Notes under the pieces: generated by a model
What the model was told of the DNA's origin: nothing
The model's database searches: none
Seen by the model: the letters and a program-made list of their open reading frames with translations, nothing else
DNA from: RHKX01 sp963823275
Lineage (GTDB): Bacteria; Actinomycetota; Thermoleophilia; Solirubrobacterales; 70-9
Reading direction: 5' to 3'
Length of the DNA stretch: 64,000 nt
NCBI GenBank assembly: GCA_963823275.1
Contig: CAWGKW010000001.1
Coordinates: 1,116,001-1,180,000, forward strand
Part shown: positions 15,533 to 23,321 of the stretch, one piece after another
Position numbering within the stretch: the first letter of the stretch is position 1
Layout of the letters: each line of letters opens with the position of its first letter
Position numbers and translations under genes: made by a program

Positions 15533-15844
15533 TTGGCTCTCGTCCTCGGCCTGATCTGTTTCGCCGTCCTCGACCCGCCGCTCGGGGGGATCCTCCTTGC
15601 CCTCGGCGCGGTGATGGAGGTCGGGGAGGCGATCTTCTGGACGCGCTACCTGAAGCGAATCAGGGTGCGGACCGGGGTGGAGGGCATGGTCGGGGAGCGG
15701 GCCGAGGTGATCGAGGCTTGCGAGCCTCGCGGCAGGGTTCGACTGCGCGGGGAGATCTGGGACGCTCGGTGTGAGCGGGGCGCAGCCTCCGGCGAGACGG
15801 TGCGGGTGACCGGCGTCGAGCGGCTGCTGCTCCACGTGGACTGA
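15533..15844 (+). CDS. NfeD-like small membrane protein
   Basis: 103 residues from a TTG start ten bases after rho. One or two N-terminal hydrophobic helices (roughly 1-35) are followed by a beta-rich domain with TGVEGMVGERAEVIEA, RGRVRLRGEIWDAR and GETVRVTGVERLLLHV. These are the hallmarks of the NfeD OB-fold domain, which is usually coupled to stomatin/flotillin-type proteins. No stomatin gene is next to it. Very short NfeD proteins of this type are common in actinobacteria and archaea. The role is likely in membrane quality control, but it is not established. Confidence 0.65.
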   Translation: MALVLGLICFAVLDPPLGGILLALGAVMEVGEAIFWTRYLKRIRVRTGVEGMVGERAEVIEACEPRGRVRLRGEIWDARCERGAASGETVRVTGVERLLLHVD

Positions 15845-15891
15845 TGGCGGACCCGGCAACGTAACCCACCTTTCGGTATCGGCTGGGTCCT

Positions 15892-15915
15892 GCCCGGAGC
15901 ACGTTCTGGCCGGGC
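15892..15915. terminator. Possible bidirectional terminator hairpin between convergent genes
   Basis: GCCCGG (15892-15897) pairs with CCGGGC (15910-15915) across a 12-base loop, in the gap between the convergent NfeD-like gene and the hypothetical gene at 15927. A weaker GGACCC/GGGTCC pair lies just before it. There is no U-tract, so this is tentative. Confidence 0.3.
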
Positions 15916-15926
15916 GCGATTCGGCG

Positions 15927-16391
15927 TCAGCGGCGGTAGGCGAGCGTGCGCCAGGACGGCTCGCGTGAGAGCTCGATCGGTTCGTGGTCCCGATCGGGCT
16001 GGGTGTAGCCGAAGGTGCTGGTGCTCTCGTCGAAGACGATGTCGAGCTCGCCCTCCTTGACCCGCTGGTCGAGCCATGCACCGCGGAAGACGAGGCGGCG
16101 TATCCAATGAACGAGGCTCTTCTGCGAACCGCTGACCAGCTCGATCCAGTTCGCGTTCACGTGCTCCCCGAGGGCTGATGCCGACTCACGGATCTCACCG
16201 TTGACGGCCAGCTCGACCAGATCGTGCAACTCCTCCGGAGCGAGCCCGGGGTGGGTGAAGTCCAGCTTCACCGCCGCCTGCTCGACGCGCTGAGAGAAGT
16301 CCGCCTCGTTGAACGAGAAGCGAAGCTCTCCGTACTCGAGAACGTAGTCGGAGCCCGACTCGTAGTTGCCTCTGCGTGTAGCTCTTTCCAT
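15927..16391 (-). CDS. Hypothetical protein
   Basis: 154 residues from ATG 16391. An alternative open extension to 16499 reads as low-complexity Arg/Pro sequence and was not used. The protein is soluble, acidic and without signal peptide or membrane segment. It includes YVLEYGELRFSFNEADF near the N-terminus and SLVHWIRRLVFRGAWLDQRV in the second half. I do not recognise a family. Its 5' leader holds two mutually exclusive hairpins next to the start codon. It is convergent with the NfeD-like gene and divergent from the DUF192 gene. Confidence 0.6.
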   Translation of the reverse strand: MERATRRGNYESGSDYVLEYGELRFSFNEADFSQRVEQAAVKLDFTHPGLAPEELHDLVELAVNGEIRESASALGEHVNANWIELVSGSQKSLVHWIRRLVFRGAWLDQRVKEGELDIVFDESTSTFGYTQPDRDHEPIELSREPSWRTLAYRR

Positions 16392-16430
16392 GGTGGGCGA
16401 CCCACCGACGGGGTTCTCCGTCAGGGGTGG
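16392..16430 (-). promoter_or_regulatory. Alternative hairpins in the leader of the hypothetical gene
   Basis: Read on the minus strand, CCACC...GACGG pairs with CCGTC...GGTGG (16402-16430), but the same GGTGG-complement stretch CCCACC can instead pair with GGTGGG right at the start codon (16392-16397 with 16401-16406). Only one of the two can form, which could expose or hide the start site. Confidence 0.3.
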
Positions 16431-16573
16431 ACCATGTTCGCCAAAGGCCCCCCGGGCGCGCCGCGCTGGACCCCTCGGTGAACGCAGGCTTGCACCCACG
16501 GGAGCCGGCAGGAATGCGGGCGCCGGTGGCGACGGATAGGGGCGCCCGGATTCGGTGCGGGCTTGGAAGGTCG

Positions 16574-16996
16574 ATGACTGCGATCAGTCCGCGCTTCGAC
16601 GGCTCGGCCCGCGAGCGGGTGCGGGGACTGCTCGTTCCCGTCGCCGACGGATTTCGGACTCGGCTGCTCGGCCTCGCCTTCCTTCAACGAGCGAACGCCG
16701 GCCCGGGGTTGCTGATCCCCCGTTGCCGCTGCGTCCACACGTTCGGGATGCGGTTCCCCCTTGATCTCGTCTTCCTCGATGCCGCGGGGCGTGAGATCCG
16801 CCGCGATCAGGCGGTCCCCTCCTGCAGGGTGGCGCTGGAGTGGGGGGCCGATGCGGTGCTGGAGCTTCCCACCGGCTCGCGTGAGCTGGACCTGCCCGGC
16901 ACCAGGAACGCCAGGACCGCGCCGATCGAGAGGACGACGACCGCAACGGGCAGCGCCGCGTCGACTCCGTCCGTGAACGACTGCGGCGAGCCGTAG
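16574..16996 (+). CDS. DUF192 family protein, apparently truncated at the C-terminus
   Basis: 140 residues from ATG 16574 with GGAAGG upstream. Residues about 18-104 are a DUF192 domain: GFRTRLLGLAFLQR, GLLIPRCRCVHTFGMRFPLDLVFLD and AVLELPTGS. DUF192 proteins are small beta-rich proteins of unknown biochemical function, often secreted. The domain normally ends with about 15 further residues of the GLxxGDxV type. Here the frame instead runs into sequence that, on the opposite strand, encodes the end of an MFS exporter. The last 35 residues are therefore probably not native. It looks like a rearrangement scar. Confidence 0.65.
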   Translation: MTAISPRFDGSARERVRGLLVPVADGFRTRLLGLAFLQRANAGPGLLIPRCRCVHTFGMRFPLDLVFLDAAGREIRRDQAVPSCRVALEWGADAVLELPTGSRELDLPGTRNARTAPIERTTTATGSAASTPSVNDCGEP

Positions 16997-17039
16997 CCGC
17001 CGTTGGCGGCGAACACGAGGCGAGCACGGCGACGCCCAT
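16889..17039 (-). pseudogene. Remnant of a DHA2 (EmrB/QacA-type) MFS exporter, C-terminal end only
   Basis: On the minus strand, GVAVLAS, then after a one-base shift VFAANGGYGSPQSFTDG followed by a hydrophobic helix (AALPVAVVVLSIGAVLAFLVPG). This combination is typical of the last transmembrane segment of 14-helix drug exporters. About 450 upstream codons are absent, there is a frameshift at about 17012, and the fragment abuts the truncated DUF192 domain. It is unrelated to the intact MFS gene that follows at 17056, which is of another subfamily. Confidence 0.55.
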
Positions 17040-17055
17040 CGATTCCGATGTTCGA

Positions 17056-18357
17056 TCAGATGTCGGGGAATCCGATCCGCGTCTCCCCGGTCGGCGGCCC
17101 CACGGGCTCTCCGGCGACGCTCACCCGTTCGAGCGCCCGCGTCTCACGGGGCAGCAGCGCCGGGAGCCAGACGACGACTGCCAGGGCCGATCCGACGGCG
17201 AGCACCTCGATTGCGCCGAAGGCATCGGCAAGGGGTCCGGCCAGCAGGTATCCGATCGGCAACAGGCCCAGCGAGACCATCCAGTCGTAGGAGCTGACCC
17301 GTGACAGTCGATCGGGCGGGATCCGCTCGGCCAGGGCGGTGAACCACCAGACGTCGAAGATCGAGAACCCGAAGCCGCCGAGCACCATCGCCGGCACCAC
17401 GATCTCGAGTGGAGCTCCGAGCGCGAAGAACAGCACGGCGAACGGCCAGATCGAGGCGAGGAGAACTCCCAGCTTCAGCGGGTGCAGCGGTCGCCATCGA
17501 ATGCCCGCGGTCGCACCCAGGATCGTTCCCGCCCCGATGGCGGCGGAGACGATTCCGTAGAACTCGGTGCCTCCGTACTGGTCCTCGGCCACCAGCGGCC
17601 CGAGCACGAACCACGGTGCGAGGCCGACGAACAGCGTCGCGCTGACCGACAGAAGGGTCACCCAGACCCAGGCCCGCGATCGCACCTCATCGAAGCCCTC
17701 GCGCAGCTCGCCCAGCAGCGACGCCCGCTCGGCTCGCTCCTCTGGTTCGCCCCTGCGGCGGCGCGGGTCCATCCGGATCAGCAGCGCCGCGCTGACTATG
17801 AACGTGGCGGCGTCGAAGGCGAACGCCTCGCCGGCTCCCACGCCGAGCACCAGCGCCGTCGCCAGCGCCGGTCCGACGAACTCGCTGACGTTGTTGGACA
17901 TCGACATCAGCGCGTTCGCTTCCTGGATCTCGGCTTCGGGGACCGTTTGGGGCACGACGCCGGAGGAGGCCGGGCGAAAGAACGCCTCGGCCGTTCCGAA
18001 CAGCGCCTCGATCACGATCACCTGCCAGATCTCGACTTCGCCGCTGATGATCAGCGCGGCGAGCGCGGCGTGGAGCACGAAACGGATCAGGTCGGTGAGG
18101 ACCATCAGCCGATGGCGTGGGACACGGTCGGCCCAGATGCCGCCGATCAGCATGAATGCCACGAGCGGGATTGCGTGTGCGGCGAGCACCAGCCCCAGAT
18201 CGGTGGGGCTGCCGGTCAGATCGATGACGAACAGCGCCAGCGCCACGGTGACGATCCGGTCTCCGAGCATGCTGGCGAGCCCCGCCAGCCAGAGCAGCCG
18301 GAAGTCACGGTGCCGGAGTACCTGAAAGAGCCCGCTCATCCTCCTGATTGTCAGCAC
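17056..18357 (-). CDS. MFS transporter (enterobactin-exporter/macrolide-efflux-like, MFS_3 type)
   Basis: 433 residues with about 12 membrane helices. N-terminal FQVLRHRDFRLLWLAG and LVLAAHAIPLVAFMLIGGIW followed by ADRVPRHRLMV match the loop 2-3 signature of the major facilitator superfamily, and the overall layout matches the EntS/TetA-like MFS_3 group of exporters. The substrate is not predictable. GTG 18357 is the first start. ATG 18339 is also possible, with AGGAGG directly before it but too close. It is divergent from the response regulator gene at 18421 and shares its upstream region. Confidence 0.85.
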   Translation of the reverse strand: MLTIRRMSGLFQVLRHRDFRLLWLAGLASMLGDRIVTVALALFVIDLTGSPTDLGLVLAAHAIPLVAFMLIGGIWADRVPRHRLMVLTDLIRFVLHAALAALIISGEVEIWQVIVIEALFGTAEAFFRPASSGVVPQTVPEAEIQEANALMSMSNNVSEFVGPALATALVLGVGAGEAFAFDAATFIVSAALLIRMDPRRRRGEPEERAERASLLGELREGFDEVRSRAWVWVTLLSVSATLFVGLAPWFVLGPLVAEDQYGGTEFYGIVSAAIGAGTILGATAGIRWRPLHPLKLGVLLASIWPFAVLFFALGAPLEIVVPAMVLGGFGFSIFDVWWFTALAERIPPDRLSRVSSYDWMVSLGLLPIGYLLAGPLADAFGAIEVLAVGSALAVVVWLPALLPRETRALERVSVAGEPVGPPTGETRIGFPDI

Positions 18358-18420
18358 GGATCGCCGGATCGCGCTCGCGCGGGGGCGAGGGTGTCGCGGC
18401 CGGGGTTGTCAGGGGCGAAG

Positions 18421-19134
18421 ATGCTGCCTGAAGTCGACACCCTCGCCACCGTCGTCGTCTGTGAGGACGATCCGATCACCCGGGAGCTTCTCTGCGACAA
18501 CCTCACCGCCGATCGCTTCGACGCGCTCGCCGCCGGTACTGCCGAGGAGGCGCTGCGATTCTGCCGCTACGGGGCTCCCGACGCGCTGCTGATCGACATC
18601 GGCCTGCCCGACGCCTCGGGGCTGGACGTGATTCGCGAGATCCGTGCGGCCGTGGGGCCGGCGTCGGCGTTCGACCCGGCCCTCCCGATCGTGGCGTTGA
18701 GCGGGCGGGGGGCCGAGGGCGACCGGGTCCGCGGCCTCCGCGAGGGGGCCGACGACTACCTGGTCAAGCCATTTCATTACGAGGAGCTGCTGATCAGGAT
18801 CCGCAAGCTGCTCGAGCGGCGGGCCTCGGCCCGTCGCGGGCCCACCCGGATCGGTCTGCTCAGCATCGACACCGCCACCCGTGAGGTGACGGTCGGCGGT
18901 CGGGACGTCGCGCTGGCCAACAAGGAGTTCGAGCTCCTGCGGACGCTCGCGACCGAGCCCCGCCGGGTGTTCACCAAGGAGGAGCTGCTCCGCGATATCT
19001 GGGGCTATCAGTCGCACGGACGCACGCGCACGCTCGATTCACATGCGAGCCGGCTGCGGCGGAAGCTCGACCCCGAGCGCGGGATGTACGTGATCAACTG
19101 CTGGGGCGTCGGATATCGCCTCGTCGAGGGCTAG
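18421..19134 (+). CDS. OmpR/PhoB-type response regulator
   Basis: 237 residues from ATG 18421 (AGGGG five bases upstream). The receiver domain has the acidic pocket E15-D16-D17, the phosphorylatable Asp 59 in LLIDIGLPD and a Lys in DDYLVKPFHYEEL. The C-terminal winged helix includes EFELLRTLATEPRRVFTKEELLRDIWG and RTLDSHASRLRRKL. The gene is followed 11 bases later by a histidine kinase gene, then by the Flp/Tad pilus genes. It is a good candidate for regulating them. The frame stays open far upstream over the MFS gene, but only the ATG at 18421 gives a normal receiver N-terminus. Confidence 0.88.
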   Translation: MLPEVDTLATVVVCEDDPITRELLCDNLTADRFDALAAGTAEEALRFCRYGAPDALLIDIGLPDASGLDVIREIRAAVGPASAFDPALPIVALSGRGAEGDRVRGLREGADDYLVKPFHYEELLIRIRKLLERRASARRGPTRIGLLSIDTATREVTVGGRDVALANKEFELLRTLATEPRRVFTKEELLRDIWGYQSHGRTRTLDSHASRLRRKLDPERGMYVINCWGVGYRLVEG

Positions 19135-19145
19135 GTCGGGCGGCG

Positions 19146-19814
19146 ATGGCCGGGCTCTTCATCCTCCTACTTGGCGCCGTCGCCCTGGTCGAGGGCGGTC
19201 GGTTGATCCGCGATGCCCGCAGGGCGCGCCAGCTCAACCGGGGGATGCACGAGCTTCGCCGGCCGCTGCAGGCGATCGCGTTGACGCTCGAGGCGCGCTC
19301 CCCCGATCTGGTCGGCGCCGAAGCCTGTCTCGAGCAGGCGCGGCGCGCGTTGCGGGAGCTCGACGCGACCGTCAACGGGCGCCGGCCCGGGTCGCTGGTC
19401 AGGCGGACACGGATCGGCGAGGTGGTCGAGGCCCTGGACCGACGCTGGCGCTTCGCCGACGTCGAGGTCGAGGGCCCCACCGTGGATCGGGACATCGAGG
19501 CCGACTTCGAGCGGCTCGGCGCCGCGCTCGACAATCTCGTCGCAAACGCGCTTCGCCACGGCAGCGGGATCGTTCGCGTCCGGGCGACCGCCGACGGCAG
19601 CAGGGCTCGGTTCGAGGTTCGCGATGACGGCCCGCGCGACCGGGGCGCCATCGACGGCGGCGGCGGGAACCCGCGCCACGGTCACGGACTGGAGGTCGTG
19701 GCCGGCGTTGCTGCGACGCACGGAGGCTCGATGTCGCCCGCTCGGCCGGTCGCGGGTCGGGGCACGCTGTCCGCCATCTCGCTGCCGCTGGCCGGCGAGG
19801 GCCTGCCGGGATGA
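19146..19814 (+). CDS. Short sensor histidine kinase
   Basis: 222 residues. An N-terminal membrane helix (about 1-18) is followed by the phosphoacceptor helix MHELRRPLQAIAL with His 35, the N box DNLVANALRHG (about 129-139), and G1 VRDDGPRD and G2 HGHGLEVV boxes. There is no extracellular or PAS sensing domain, so the signal may come from the membrane or a partner. It lies between the response regulator and cpaB, overlapping cpaB by four bases, which ties this two-component pair to the pilus locus. Confidence 0.82.
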   Translation: MAGLFILLLGAVALVEGGRLIRDARRARQLNRGMHELRRPLQAIALTLEARSPDLVGAEACLEQARRALRELDATVNGRRPGSLVRRTRIGEVVEALDRRWRFADVEVEGPTVDRDIEADFERLGAALDNLVANALRHGSGIVRVRATADGSRARFEVRDDGPRDRGAIDGGGGNPRHGHGLEVVAGVAATHGGSMSPARPVAGRGTLSAISLPLAGEGLPG

Positions 19815-20470
19815 ACCGCAGGGCCAGGGCGATCGGCTTCGCCGGGCTTGCGCTGATCTCCGCCGTCGCCTCGGCGAGTATCGCCTCGGCCTACCGGGAG
19901 AGCGTCGACGATCGCCTCGGGGAGCTTCGGTCGGTGGTCACGGTCGCCAGGCCGCTGGAGCGGGGGACGTCCTTGCGTGGCCGGGTACTGCGCTCGTCCC
20001 TGGCGATCCGCGAGGTCCCGGTGAGGTTCCTACCGCCGGACGCGATCTCCGATCCGGCGCAGATCGCGGGCAGGAGGACGGCGGCCACGGTTCCCGCGGG
20101 GTCCTACCTGCTGGCATCTCATCTGCGATCGAGTGAGCCGCGCGAACCCTCGCGGCCGAAGCTCGGCCGCGATCTCCATCCCGTCGATGTCACGGTCAAT
20201 GGGGCCGGGGCACTCGCGGGTGGGCCGGTGGGCGGTTCCCGGGTTGACGTCGTCGTCGCCGGAGAGCCGGTGACGGGGGGCAGGGCCCGGGTCCGCGTCG
20301 CAGCGCGGGGGGTACGCCTGATCGGGATCGAGCCGGCGGATCCGAGTCAGGGCATGACGGCGGGCGGCGACAGCTGGAGGGCGACCCTCGCGCTCACCCG
20401 AAATCAGGCGTTGGAGTTGATCGAGGCCGAGAACTTCGCCCGCGAGATCAGGTTGATCCCGGCGTCGTGA
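19811..20470 (+). CDS. cpaB: Flp pilus assembly protein CpaB/RcpC (SAF domain)
   Basis: 219 residues with one N-terminal membrane anchor (about 8-28). Residues about 40-105 form a SAF-like domain: VVTVARPLERGTSLRGRVLR and AATVPAGSYLLASHL. The later half carries a second beta-rich part. CpaB/RcpC is a periplasmic-side subunit of Tad pilus machines. The start overlaps the kinase stop and the stop overlaps the tadA start (GTGA). No pilin (flp), prepilin peptidase or TadE genes are nearby. Confidence 0.7.
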   Translation: MNRRARAIGFAGLALISAVASASIASAYRESVDDRLGELRSVVTVARPLERGTSLRGRVLRSSLAIREVPVRFLPPDAISDPAQIAGRRTAATVPAGSYLLASHLRSSEPREPSRPKLGRDLHPVDVTVNGAGALAGGPVGGSRVDVVVAGEPVTGGRARVRVAARGVRLIGIEPADPSQGMTAGGDSWRATLALTRNQALELIEAENFAREIRLIPAS

Positions 20471-21616
20471 GGGCGGAGCCTCCCGACCACGTGGGGCTGC
20501 TTGCCGGCGAGCTCCGCGAGGAGCTGGTCGAGCAGCGGCGAGCGCTGGCCGTGGCCGGGGATGGGGATGCTCCAGGGCTGCCGTCGGCGATCGGAGCCCT
20601 GGTCGACGAAGAGGCTGCACTGCTCTCACAGCAGGCGCGTGAGCGGGTCGCCGATCGGGTCATGCGGGAGACGGTCGGCCTCGGGCCGCTGGAGGAGCTG
20701 CTCAGGGACCCCGACGTCGAGGAGGTTCTGGTCAATGGCCACCGCGAGGTCTGGATCGAGCGCCGCGGTCAGCTGATCAGGACCGAGGTGGCCTTTCCCG
20801 ACGAGGAGGGCCTGCGGGACGTGATCGAGCGCGTCCTCGGCCCGATCGGCCGGCGTGTCGACGAGCTCAGTCCGATGGCTGACGGTCGCCTGCCGGACGG
20901 CTCGCGGGTCAACGTGATCATCCCCCCGTTGTCGGTGGACGGCCCTGCCGTCTCGATCAGGCGTTTCGCCGGCATCCGGCCTGATCCGGCGGAGCTCGTG
21001 GCTCGCGGCTCCTTCGACGAGGAGTTGCTCGACCTGTTGGGCGATGCCGTCCGATCCCGCCGCAACCTGCTGATCAGCGGGGGGACCGGCTCGGGAAAGA
21101 CGACGGTGCTCAATGCGCTCTCCTCGTTCATCGATCCCGGCGAGCGGGTGATCACGATCGAGGATGCTGCCGAGCTCAGCCTGAGCCAGCCTCACGTCGT
21201 CAGGCTCGAGAGTCGGCCGCCGGGGATCGAGGGCTCGGGGGAGGTGACGATCCGAGACCTCGTGCGCAACGCGCTGCGGATGCGACCCGATCGGATCGTG
21301 ATCGGCGAGGTCCGCGGCGCCGAGGCGATGGATCTCCTCGTCGCGCTCAACACCGGCCATGGGGGTGCGCTCTCGACCGTGCACGCCAACGGCGCCGAGG
21401 ACGCGCTCCGGCGGATCGAGACGCTGGCGATGATGGCCGGGCTCGGGGTCCCACACGAGGTGATCACAGAGCAGGTGGCCGGTGGAATCGACCTCGTCCT
21501 CCACCTCCAGCGGGGGGCCGGCGGAACCCGTCGACGCGATCGGGCTCGCGGAGGTCGTCCGGGTGGCGGGGGTCCCGGCGGTGCGCGAGATCTGGTCGCG
21601 GGTTGGGTCGGCGTGA
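20467..21616 (+). CDS. tadA: Tad/Flp pilus assembly ATPase TadA (CpaF), frameshifted near the 3' end
   Basis: About 382 residues of a VirB11-like secretion ATPase. The N-terminal region includes EELLRDPDVEEVLVNG and SIRRFAG. Walker A is GGTGSGKTT (about 204-212), the Asp box is ITIEDAAEL, Walker B is RIVIGEVRGAEA, and the His box is GHGGALSTVHAN. After LVLHLQRGA the open frame becomes non-homologous, but the neighbouring frame reads PAEPVDAIGLAEVVRV and ends at TGA 21614-21616, overlapping the tadB start. A one-base indel in the G6 run at 21512-21517 explains this. The protein powers pilus assembly from the cytoplasm. Confidence 0.78.
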
Positions 21617-22464
21617 GCGTCGAGGCGGCCCCCGTCGTGCTTGCCGCTCTGGGGGGCGCTGCGGTCGTCTGCCGGGCGCGAGTGGATCGCTGCGATGCCT
21701 TCGCTACTCGGTCAGATCGAGGCCGCCGCGCGCACCCTCGTCGCTGGCCGGCCACGAGAACCGGTCGCCGAGCGAGGAGGAGCAGCGCCGGCTGGGAATC
21801 GTCGCCGGGCATCTCCCTCGGGCTCCTGGCGGTCGTCCTCACCGGATTCGGCCCGCTGGCCGGCCTGGCGGTGATCGGGACCGACGGTCGCGGGGTGGAT
21901 CGTCGCCCGTCGCCGGCGCCGGTATCGGCTGCGGGTCGAGCGCGACGTGCCGGCGATCGCCGCCGGGATCGCGGATTCGGTGGCGGCCGGCGGCTCGCTC
22001 CGGATCGCCCTGTCGGCTGCCGGCACCGGCCTCGACGGGCCGAGCGGGGTCGAGATGCTGCGGGTCGGCGCCGATCTCGAGCTCGGGATGTCGGCTCGCC
22101 GCGCGCTCGAGGCCCTCCTCGAGCGGGTCCCGTCGCCGCGGATCGACGCCCTGGTCGCTGCGATCCTCTCCCAGGAGCGCGCCGGCGGCGACCTGGCCGG
22201 GCTGCTGAGGCGTCACGCCAGAGCCGCGGCGCAACGACAGCGCGCCGAGAAGGAGGCGCGCTCGGCCACCGCACAGGCGCGAATGACCGGTGGGATGGTG
22301 GTCGCGATGCCCCTGATCATGGGCCTGCTCGTCGAGCTGATCGCGCCGGGCTTTCTCGCCGCGATGCTCGCCGAGATCCGGCATCCGCGGCGCTGCTCGC
22401 GTTGGCCGCCGTCCTTCAGGTCCTCGGCTTTCTCGCCATCCGCAGGCTCGGGGTGGTCCGTTGA
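21613..22464 (+). CDS. tadB: Tad/Flp pilus assembly membrane protein TadB, with multiple frameshifts
   Basis: A TadB-like product must be pieced together from three frames. From GTG 21613 one reads EAAPVVLAALGGAAV, then GREWIAAMPSLLGQIEAAA, then ISLGLLAVVLTGFGPLAG, then VERDVPAIAAGIADSV and the T2SSF core with GLLRRHARAAAQRQRAEKEA, ARMTGGMVVAMPLIMG and finally LALAAVLQVLGFLAIRRLG before the stop at 22464. Breaks lie near 21655, 21775, 21805, 21895 and 22385, most beside G or C runs. The order and content are those of a normal TadB, so indel errors are likelier than decay. Confidence 0.6.
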   Translation: MSVEAAPVVLAALGGAAVVCRARVDRCDAFATRSDRGRRAHPRRWPATRTGRRARRSSAGWESSPGISLGLLAVVLTGFGPLAGLAVIGTDGRGVDRRPSPAPVSAAGRARRAGDRRRDRGFGGGRRLAPDRPVGCRHRPRRAERGRDAAGRRRSRARDVGSPRARGPPRAGPVAADRRPGRCDPLPGARRRRPGRAAEASRQSRGATTARREGGALGHRTGANDRWDGGRDAPDHGPARRADRAGLSRRDARRDPASAALLALAAVLQVLGFLAIRRLGVVR

Positions 22465-23296
22465 TGAGCCCTTTGATCGTCGCCAGCGTGTTGCTCTGTG
22501 CCGCGGCGGCATGGGAGCTCGCGGGGGCGCGCGGCGAGGCCGGCGGGCGGGCGGTCAGACGGTGGTTGCGGGGACGCCGCGGGGAACCGTCGCCGCGCCT
22601 CCGGCTGGAGCCCCTGCTCAGCGCCGGCGGGGAGCGATTCGCGACGCCGGCCTGGAGTCGCGGCTCTCGCCGGCGGCCGTGCTCACGGCCAAGCTGACCA
22701 GCGTCATGCTGGCGATCCCGATAGCAGCGGCAGCGGCACCGGTGGCCCCCGGCCGCTTCGGCCCGATCGTCCTCGTCGGCGTCCCGGCGGCCGCGTTTCT
22801 CGCGCCGGACCTGCTGCTCGAGCGGGCCGCCCGCGCCCGGCGCGAGCGCCTGGCGGCCGCGTTGCCCGATGCGCTCGACCTGATGGCCACCGGGGCGGCC
22901 ACCGGGCGCGGGGTTGGGCTGCTGCTCGCCGAGGCGATGCGATCCTCGTCGGGACCGCTGCGCGAGGAGCTCGCCCGCACGGTTGCGGCAATCGAGTGCG
23001 GCTGCTCGAAGGAGCAGGCTCTGCGCTCGCTGGCCGAGCGCTCCCGGGGCAGCACCCTCGCCGGGCTGGCCGGGTCGCTGGAGCGCTCTCGCCGACACGG
23101 CTCTCCGCTCTCGCGGACGCTGCATGAGCAGGCCGGGTCGCTGCGGGGTGAGCAGCGGCGGGAGCTCACCGAGCGGGCGGCCCGCGCGGCGCCGAAGATG
23201 CAGCTCGCCGTCGCCCTGTTGCTCGTCCCGTCGGTGCTGCTGATCGTCGCCGCGGCGATCGTCGCCAACTCGGGATCGCTGCTTCCCTCTTTTTGA
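22464..23296 (+). CDS. tadC: Tad/Flp pilus assembly membrane protein TadC, with one frameshift
   Basis: ATG 22464 overlaps the tadB stop (TGATG). The first 55 or so codons, with a membrane helix (LIVASVLLCAAAAWELAG), are in one frame. Near 22630 (a GGCGGGG context) homology moves to another frame, which holds the rest: LTAKLTSVMLAIPIAAAA, FLAPDLLLERAARARRERL, a T2SSF domain with ALPDALDLMATGAATGRG and a final helix LAVALLLVPSVLLIVAAA. TadC pairs with TadB as the platform of the Tad pilus. A single-base correction would give about 277 residues. Confidence 0.65.
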
Positions 23297-23321
23297 GGAC
23301 GGTCCGCTCTACGGGGTGCGG

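Noticed and set aside
14252..16081. 609-codon minus-strand open frame over rho and the NfeD-like gene
   Set aside because: Low-complexity antisense translation of genuine genes, without family features.
17482..18420. Upstream extension of the response regulator frame
   Set aside because: It lies over the MFS gene, is highly charged low-complexity sequence, and the receiver domain starts normally at ATG 18421.
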